A stretch of DNA of 64,000 nt, from assembly GCA_963715995.1 (NCBI GenBank), contig OY970283.1:434001-498000 (forward strand), written 5' to 3'. The translations under genes were made by a program, and so were the position numbers. Under the pieces are notes generated by a model. That model was not told the DNA's origin, did not search any database, and saw only the letters and a list, made by a program, of their open reading frames with translations. Source of the stretch: DATBDN01 sp963715995. Lineage in GTDB: Bacteria; Actinomycetota; Thermoleophilia; Solirubrobacterales; Thermoleophilaceae. Below are positions 58,759-64,000 of this stretch, one piece after another; positions within the stretch are counted from its first letter, which is position 1, and the number at the start of each line of letters is the position of its first letter.

Positions 58759-60090
58759 TCAGGAATCGTGTGGCCTGGCCATCGCGGCCAGGTCCAGCGC
58801 CTTGTCGAGCGTCTCGTCGTCGACGCCCTTCTCGCGGGCAACCTCGCGGATCGTGCGCTTCGACTCGACGGCCTCGTTCACGATCTCGGTGCCCCGGTCG
58901 TAGCCGATGTATGGGTTCAGCGCGGTGGCGATCGCCGGGGTCGACTCGGCGTGCTGGCGGCAGACCTCCTCGTTCGCCCTGATCCCGTCGACGCACTTCT
59001 CCGACAGCAGCGTGGCCGCGGCGGTCAGCAGCTTGATCGAGTCGAGCAGGTTGCGGGCGATCAGCGGCACGCGCACGTTCAGCTCGAAGTTGCCCTGGGT
59101 GCCGGCGATCGTGATCGCCATGTCGTTGCCGATCACCTGGTTGCCGACCTGGAGCACGACCTCGGGGATGACCGGGTTGACCTTGCCGGGCATGATCGAC
59201 GAGCCCTTCTGGAGCTCCGGCAGGAAGATCTCGGCAAGGCCGGTGCGCGGGCCCGAGCCCATGAGCGCGAGGTCGTTCGCGATCTTCGTCATCGACACGG
59301 CCACGACCTTGAGCGCGCCCGACAGCTCCACGAGCGCGTCGCGGTTGCCCTGGGCCTCGAACGGGTCGGCCGGCGCCGCGGCCTCCACGCCGGTGTCCTG
59401 CTTCATGCGCTCGCGCATTCGCTCGGCGAACTCCGCGTGGGTGTTGAGACCGGTGCCGGTGGCGGTGCCGCCGAGCGGGATCTGCGCCACGTGCGGCAGC
59501 GCGCCCGCGACGCGCTCGGCGCCGACGCGGATCTGCGCGGCGTAGCCGCCGAACTCCTGCCCGAGCGTGACGGGGACCGCATCCATCAGGTGCGTGCGCC
59601 CGGCCTTGACGATGTCGGCGAACTCGCTCGCCTTCCCCTCGAGCGAATGCTGAAGCTTGTGGAGCGCGGGGATCAGCTGGTCCTGCGACTCCGACAGCGC
59701 GGCCAGGTGTACGGCCGACGGGAAGACGTCGTTCGAGGACTGCCCCATGTTCACGTGGTCGTTGGGGTGGACACCCTCGCCGGCCAGGTTGGCCATGACC
59801 TCGTTGGCGTTCATGTTCGAGCTGGTGCCGGAGCCGGTCTGGAAGACGTCGATCGGGAACTGGTCGTCGTGCTGCCCGTCGGCGATCTCGTCACCGGCGG
59901 CGGCGATCCGCTCGGCCAGATCCGCGTCCAGCAGCCCGAGGTCGGCGTTCACGCGCGCGGCGGTCGCCTTGATGCGGCCGAGCCAGCGGATGACCGGGAC
60001 TGGGATCGGCTGGCCCGAAACGGGGAAGTTCGCGACTGCCTTGTTCGTCTCGCCGCCCCAGAGCTCACGGCGCTCTTCAGTTGCACTCAT
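58759..60090 (-). CDS. fumC: Fumarate hydratase class II
   Basis: 443 residues from ATG 60090 (a TTG at 60099 is possible). QTGSGTSSNMNANEVMA, VNMGQSSNDVFPSAVH, AGRTHLMDAVPVTLGQEF, LGGTATGTGLN and the signature GSSIMPGKVNPV are all present. It interconverts fumarate and malate in the TCA cycle. It is convergent with the dehydrogenase (4-base gap) and follows the lipoprotein gene on the same strand after 10 bases. Confidence 0.97.
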   Translation of the reverse strand: MSATEERRELWGGETNKAVANFPVSGQPIPVPVIRWLGRIKATAARVNADLGLLDADLAERIAAAGDEIADGQHDDQFPIDVFQTGSGTSSNMNANEVMANLAGEGVHPNDHVNMGQSSNDVFPSAVHLAALSESQDQLIPALHKLQHSLEGKASEFADIVKAGRTHLMDAVPVTLGQEFGGYAAQIRVGAERVAGALPHVAQIPLGGTATGTGLNTHAEFAERMRERMKQDTGVEAAAPADPFEAQGNRDALVELSGALKVVAVSMTKIANDLALMGSGPRTGLAEIFLPELQKGSSIMPGKVNPVIPEVVLQVGNQVIGNDMAITIAGTQGNFELNVRVPLIARNLLDSIKLLTAAATLLSEKCVDGIRANEEVCRQHAESTPAIATALNPYIGYDRGTEIVNEAVESKRTIREVAREKGVDDETLDKALDLAAMARPHDS

Positions 60091-60097
60091 GCATTGC

Positions 60098-60103
60098 AAT
60101 CTA
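60098..60103 (-). promoter_or_regulatory. Candidate leaderless -10 box of fumC
   Basis: TAGATT on the minus strand ends 7 bases before ATG 60090. It overlaps the stop codon of the lipoprotein gene. Confidence 0.4.
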
Positions 60104-60532
60104 GCCCTGTCTGAGACCCGCCTTCCTGCCGCGCTCGTAGGCGTCGTGCACGCCCGCGCGGCCCACGGTCTCAGCTTCGAGCCGGCGCACCATCTCGCTG
60201 CTCACCCCGTTTCGCTTCGCGCCCCGCTGCGCGGCGCCGATCAGGTAGCCCAGCCGCAGGGCGGACTTCGCGTCGCCTCCCTGCGCGGATGTGCTCAGGT
60301 CCTGGGCGACCGTGAGCAGGTAGGTGCCGACGATCTGCACGTCGCTGGCGTCCGCGCCGCGCGGGAAGCAGCGCGAGATCGGCGTGCCGTCGACCGTGAC
60401 GACCCCCGGCGCCCGCGCGAGTGCGAGCTGGAACGCACGCGCCCCCTCCGTGCAGCCGGCGGGCAGCTTCTCCGTTCCACTCCCGCAGCCGCTGACCACG
60501 GCCACGATCGCGACTGCGACGACCCAGCGCAC
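60101..60532 (-). CDS. Small lipoprotein of unknown function
   Basis: 143 residues. The start MRWVVAVAIVAVVSGCGSG is a lipoprotein signal with Cys near 16. The rest is a helical domain with CTEGARAFQLALARAPGV and ALRLGYLIGAAQRGAKRNG. No family recognised. It lies just upstream of fumC and divergent from the MarR gene (37 bases). Confidence 0.75.
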   Translation of the reverse strand: MRWVVAVAIVAVVSGCGSGTEKLPAGCTEGARAFQLALARAPGVVTVDGTPISRCFPRGADASDVQIVGTYLLTVAQDLSTSAQGGDAKSALRLGYLIGAAQRGAKRNGVSSEMVRRLEAETVGRAGVHDAYERGRKAGLRQG

Positions 60533-60557
60533 GCCCGGGAGTATCCGGCACGCGACC

Positions 60558-60563
60558 TACGAT
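60558..60563 (+). promoter_or_regulatory. Candidate leaderless -10 box of the MarR gene
   Basis: TACGAT ends 6 bases before ATG 60570. Confidence 0.4.
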
Positions 60564-60569
60564 CGGCCG

Positions 60570-61004
60570 ATGCCGCCCCTGTCGGTCGCCGATCCGCTGG
60601 CGCATCGCGCGCTCGAGGCGCTCATGCGGGCGGAGTCGCACGTGCGTCGCGCCGTCGCGGCCGAGCTCCAGCGGGCCGGGCTCTCGACGGGTGCGTTCTC
60701 CGTGCTGGTCGTGCTCACGACCGCAGGCGGCGAGCTCGAGCTGCGCACCCTCCGCCGCCGCCTCGGCTGGTCGAAGGCCAACGCCACCGAGGTGACCGCG
60801 GCGCTCGAGCAGAACGGGCTCGTCTCGCGCCGGCGGCTGGTGAACGATCGTCGTGCCACGACGGTCGGGCTGAGCGCCGCCGGGGCCGAGCTCGTGCAGC
60901 GCGTGTTCCCGACGCACGCCGACCGCGTCAGCGCCGCATTCGCCGCTCTGGACGAGGACGAGAAGCGCTCGCTCGCCTCGATCTGCCGGAAACTCGCCGC
61001 GTAG
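60570..61004 (+). CDS. MarR-family transcriptional regulator
   Basis: 144 residues from ATG 60570, which gives the normal MarR length; longer readings cross the lipoprotein gene. The winged helix-turn-helix is GGELELRTLRRRLGWSKANATEVTAALEQ (in parts), with the wing LVNDRRATTVGLSAAG, and long N- and C-terminal dimerisation helices. It would repress nearby or distant genes until a small ligand binds. It lies 10 bases before ileS on the same strand. Confidence 0.92.
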   Translation: MPPLSVADPLAHRALEALMRAESHVRRAVAAELQRAGLSTGAFSVLVVLTTAGGELELRTLRRRLGWSKANATEVTAALEQNGLVSRRRLVNDRRATTVGLSAAGAELVQRVFPTHADRVSAAFAALDEDEKRSLASICRKLAA

Positions 61005-61007
61005 CAT
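61002..61007 (+). promoter_or_regulatory. Candidate leaderless -10 box of ileS
   Basis: TAGCAT includes the marR-like stop codon and ends 7 bases before GTG 61015. Confidence 0.4.
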
Positions 61008-61014
61008 CGGCTTC

Positions 61015-64000
61015 GTGCCGAAGTACCGCCCGGTCGACACCCAGCAGTCGTTCCCGCAGCTCGAGGAGGGCATCCTCGAGCGCTGGCGCGAGCGCGACAT
61101 CTTCCACGAGTCGCTGCGCCGCCGCGAGGGCGCGCCGCTGTACGTCTTCTACGAGGGCCCGCCGACCGCGAACGGGCGCCCCGGCTCGCATCACGTGCTC
61201 AGCCGCATCTTCAAGGACGTCTTCCCGCGCTACCGCACCATGCGCGGCTTCCGCGTGGATCGCAAGGCCGGCTGGGACTGCCACGGGCTGCCCGTCGAGC
61301 TCCAGATCGAGCGCGAGCTCGGCCTGACCAACAAGCACGAGATCGAGGCGTTCGGTGTCGAGGAGTTCAACCGCCGCTGCCGTGAGTCGGTGCTCGAGTA
61401 CATCGACGAGTGGAACTCGTTCACCGAGCGGATCGGCTTCTGGGTCGACCAGCAGGACGCCTACTACACGCTCGACGACGACTACATCGAGTCGGTCTGG
61501 TGGTCGCTGAAGCAGGTCTTCGACAAGGGGCTGCTCTACGAGGGCTACAAGGTCGTGCCCTACTGCCCGCGCTGCGGGACCGCGTTGTCGTCTCACGAGG
61601 TCGCCCTCGGCTACAAGGACGTCCACGACCCGTCGGTGTTCGTGCGCTTCCCGGTCAGGGGCGAGGATGGCGTGTCGCTGCTCGGCTGGACGACCACGCC
61701 GTGGACGCTGCTGTCGAACGCGGCGCTCGCCGTGCACCCGGACGTGGACTACGTGCGGGCCCGCCTCGGCGACGAGGTCTTCATCGTGGCCGCGGCGCTG
61801 GTTGGCAAGGTGCTGGGCGAGGAGGCCGTCGTCGAGCAGACCATGAAGGGCTCCGATCTGGCCGGCATGGCCTACGAGCCGCCGTTCTCCTACATCTCCG
61901 ACTACGGGCCGCGCGGCCACACGGTGCTGGAGGGTGACTTCGTCACGACCGAGGACGGAACCGGCGTGGTCCACACGGCGATCGCGTTCGGCGAGGAGGA
62001 CTTCAAGCTGGGTGAGCGCTACGGGATCACGATCCAGAACCCGGTCAAGCCCGACGGGACGTTCGACGAGCGGATCGAGCCGTTCGCGGGACGCTTCGTC
62101 AAGGACGCCGATCCCGACATCATCAAGGCGCTCGAGAAGAGCGGGCGGCTCTTCCGGGAGGAGCTGTACTACCACGCGTACCCGCACTGCTGGCGCTGCG
62201 ACACGCCACTCCTCTACTACGCGAAGCAGAGCTGGTACGTGCGCACCACCGAGATGCGCGACCAGCTGCTGCGCGAGAACGAGGGTGTCGACTGGCACCC
62301 CGACCACATCAAGCACGGGCGGATGGGCGACTGGCTGCGCGGCAACGTGGACTGGGCGCTCTCGCGTGAGCGCTATTGGGGCACGCCGCTGCCGATCTGG
62401 CGCTGCGAGGCCGGCCACCTGACGGCGATCGGCTCGCGCGAGGACATCCGCGCGCACGGCGGCGAGCCTCCCGAGGACCTGCACAAGCCGTACATCGACG
62501 ACGTCGTGTTCAAGTGCCCGCACTGCGACGCGCAGGCGCGGCGCGTGCCCGAGGTGATCGACGTCTGGTGGGACTCCGGCTGCATGCCGTTTGCGCAGTG
62601 GCATGCGCCGCACGAGAACGAGGACAAGTTCGAGGCTCACTTTCCCGCCGACTACATCTGCGAGGGGCTCGACCAGACGCGCGGCTGGTTCTACTCGCTG
62701 CTCGCCGTCTCGACGCTGCTGTTCGGCAAGTCGAGCTTCAAGACGTGCCTGTGCCTTGGGCTGCTCGCCGATCCCGAGGGTCAGAAGATGTCGAAGTCGA
62801 AGGGCAACATCGTCGTGCCCTACGACGTGCTCGACCGCTTCGGCGCCGACGCGTTCCGCTGGTACTTCTTCACGTCGAAGCAGCCGTGGGACGGCTACCG
62901 CTTCTCGCTCGAGACGGTCGGCGAGAGCCTGCGCCAGTACATGCTCACGCTTTGGAACACATACGCGTTCTACGTCCTCTACGCCAACCTCACCGATGTC
63001 GAGGAGCGGCCGCTGACCGACCTCGACCGCTGGATCCGCTCGCGGCTCGCCTCGACCGTCGAGACCGTGACGGCGCGGATGGAGGACTACGACACGACCG
63101 TCGCGGGGCGCGCGATCGCGGAGTTCGTGGACGATCTGTCGAACTGGTACGTGCGCGCGTCGCGCAAGCGCTTCTACGGCCCTGATGGCGCCGCGTTCTC
63201 CACGCTGCACGAGTGCCTGCTGACGGTGGCCAAGCTCACGGCGCCGCTGACGCCGTTCTTCGCCGACGAGATGTACGACAACCTCGACGGTTCCGAGCCG
63301 TCGGTGCACCTGTGCGACTGGCCCGAGGCCGGCGCCCGCGACGAGGAGCTCGAGTGGCAGTTCGCGGTCGCGCGCGAGGCCGTCGAGCTCGGGCGCAAGG
63401 CGCGCGCCGAAGGCAAGCTCGGGCTGCGCCAGCCGCTGCGCGAGGCGGTGATCGTCGCCGGGGATCGCGAGCGCGTCGCGATCGAGCACTTCTCCGATCT
63501 GGTGCGCGACGAGCTGAACGTGAAGCAGCTGCGCTTCGTCGGCGAGGCCGACGAGCTCGGCCGCTGGGAGCTGAAGGCCAACTACCGCGCACTCGGGCCG
63601 CGCTTCGGCAAGCGGATGCCCGAGGCGGCCGACGCCGTGGCGGCGCTCGATGCCGGCGAGGCCGCCGCTGTGCTGCGTGGCGGCGGCACGGTCGGCCTGG
63701 TGGTCGGCGGCGACGAGCACGCGCTGTCGCTCGACGACGTGCAGATGGTGCTCCAGCCGCTCGACGGCTATCAGGTCGAGCGCGCCGGGACGCATGCGGT
63801 CGCGCTCAACCTGGAGCTCGACCACGAGCTGGTGCAGGAGGGGCTCGCGCGCGAGGTCGTGCGCGCCGTCCAGAACGCACGCAAGTCGGCCGGGCTGAAC
63901 GTGGAGGACCGCATCGCGCTCACGCTGTCGGGTGACGACGAACTGGTGCTGGCGGCACGCTCGCATGAGGGCTACGTGGCGGGCGAGGTGCTCGCCACGT
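61015..64000 (+). CDS. ileS: Isoleucyl-tRNA synthetase, 3' end cut off
   Basis: About 995 residues are visible from GTG 61015, and the frame is open to the window edge. The ATP motif corresponding to HIGH reads PTANGRPGSHHVLSRIFKD, as in actinobacterial-type IleRS. The editing domain has GWTTTPWTLLSN. Cys pairs CPRCGTAL and CWRCDTPL may bind zinc. WWDSGCMPF and GLDQTRGWFYSLL follow, then the second ATP motif GQKMSKSKGN. The tRNA-binding C-terminal domain starts near DRWIRSRL. It charges tRNA-Ile. Confidence 0.97.
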   Translation, partial: MPKYRPVDTQQSFPQLEEGILERWRERDIFHESLRRREGAPLYVFYEGPPTANGRPGSHHVLSRIFKDVFPRYRTMRGFRVDRKAGWDCHGLPVELQIERELGLTNKHEIEAFGVEEFNRRCRESVLEYIDEWNSFTERIGFWVDQQDAYYTLDDDYIESVWWSLKQVFDKGLLYEGYKVVPYCPRCGTALSSHEVALGYKDVHDPSVFVRFPVRGEDGVSLLGWTTTPWTLLSNAALAVHPDVDYVRARLGDEVFIVAAALVGKVLGEEAVVEQTMKGSDLAGMAYEPPFSYISDYGPRGHTVLEGDFVTTEDGTGVVHTAIAFGEEDFKLGERYGITIQNPVKPDGTFDERIEPFAGRFVKDADPDIIKALEKSGRLFREELYYHAYPHCWRCDTPLLYYAKQSWYVRTTEMRDQLLRENEGVDWHPDHIKHGRMGDWLRGNVDWALSRERYWGTPLPIWRCEAGHLTAIGSREDIRAHGGEPPEDLHKPYIDDVVFKCPHCDAQARRVPEVIDVWWDSGCMPFAQWHAPHENEDKFEAHFPADYICEGLDQTRGWFYSLLAVSTLLFGKSSFKTCLCLGLLADPEGQKMSKSKGNIVVPYDVLDRFGADAFRWYFFTSKQPWDGYRFSLETVGESLRQYMLTLWNTYAFYVLYANLTDVEERPLTDLDRWIRSRLASTVETVTARMEDYDTTVAGRAIAEFVDDLSNWYVRASRKRFYGPDGAAFSTLHECLLTVAKLTAPLTPFFADEMYDNLDGSEPSVHLCDWPEAGARDEELEWQFAVAREAVELGRKARAEGKLGLRQPLREAVIVAGDRERVAIEHFSDLVRDELNVKQLRFVGEADELGRWELKANYRALGPRFGKRMPEAADAVAALDAGEAAAVLRGGGTVGLVVGGDEHALSLDDVQMVLQPLDGYQVERAGTHAVALNLELDHELVQEGLAREVVRAVQNARKSAGLNVEDRIALTLSGDDELVLAARSHEGYVAGEVLAT

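Noticed and set aside
60928..63966. 1012-residue open frame on the minus strand
   Set aside because: It is the antisense of ileS, which has all its motifs on the plus strand.
1..64000. CRISPR arrays, rRNA genes and IS elements
   Set aside because: No regularly spaced repeats, rRNA sequences or transposase genes were found.

Overview
The window is GC-rich chromosomal DNA from an actinomycetote. The protein repertoire (an MptB/DUF2029-type mannosyltransferase, class E-like sortase, DUF1385 protein, AbiEi/DUF559 protein, actinobacterial-type IleRS) suggests Thermoleophilia/Solirubrobacterales. That placement is recognition of protein style, not a computed phylogeny. GTG and TTG starts are common, and many genes carry a TANNNT box only 6-10 bases before the start codon, as expected for leaderless mRNAs.

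Layout. 1-5625 (minus): a two-component system (response regulator, histidine kinase) followed by an HtrA-type lipoprotein protease, an inositol-phosphatase-like enzyme, a degenerate RsbW-like protein and a TreT-like glycosyltransferase. 5675-18748: mostly envelope genes (M28-like membrane pseudo-peptidase, sortase, mannosyltransferase, class A PBP, MscS channel, CPBP protease, L,D-transpeptidase, patatin), with thiL, a HAD protein, pyrE and a GGDEF/HD-GYP protein. 18863-26523: a 7.6 kb integrative element inserted in a tRNA-Arg(CCT) gene. It has att copies at both ends, a tyrosine integrase, an HTH protein, and cargo: orphan barstar-like gene, TIGR02391 (Ymh) protein, KAP-family P-loop NTPase, a tail-to-tail toxin/antitoxin-like pair, and a highly folded non-coding segment. 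26576-30485: a secreted protein, GalT, GNAT and a TlpA-like lipoprotein. 30689-33256: a DEAH helicase with an unusual acidic insertion.

33273-41486 (minus) is one long haem operon with nearly every junction overlapping: siroheme dehydrogenase, ccmA, ccmB, ccmC, ccmD, hemA, hemC, cobA-hemD, SAM hydroxide adenosyltransferase, birA. It links tetrapyrrole synthesis to haem export and cytochrome c maturation. 41511-50452: ALDH, rarA, M20 peptidase, DUF1385, nicotinate phosphoribosyltransferase-like enzyme, methylmalonyl-CoA epimerase, PAP2 and ychF. 50506-53056: a three-gene ABC exporter. 53126-54114: an AbiEi/DUF559 gene bracketed by two 46-bp hairpin repeats. 54145-64000: SpoIID-like protein, acetolactate synthase-like enzyme plus succinate-semialdehyde dehydrogenase, fumarase, a lipoprotein, a MarR regulator and the start of ileS.

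Caveat: several genes (KAP NTPase, cobA-hemD, hemC, rarA, possibly the HAD gene) carry one-base indels, mostly in G or C runs. Because these include housekeeping genes, sequence error (for example a long-read or metagenome assembly) is at least as likely as real gene decay. Residue counts and motifs were read by eye; no database search was run.
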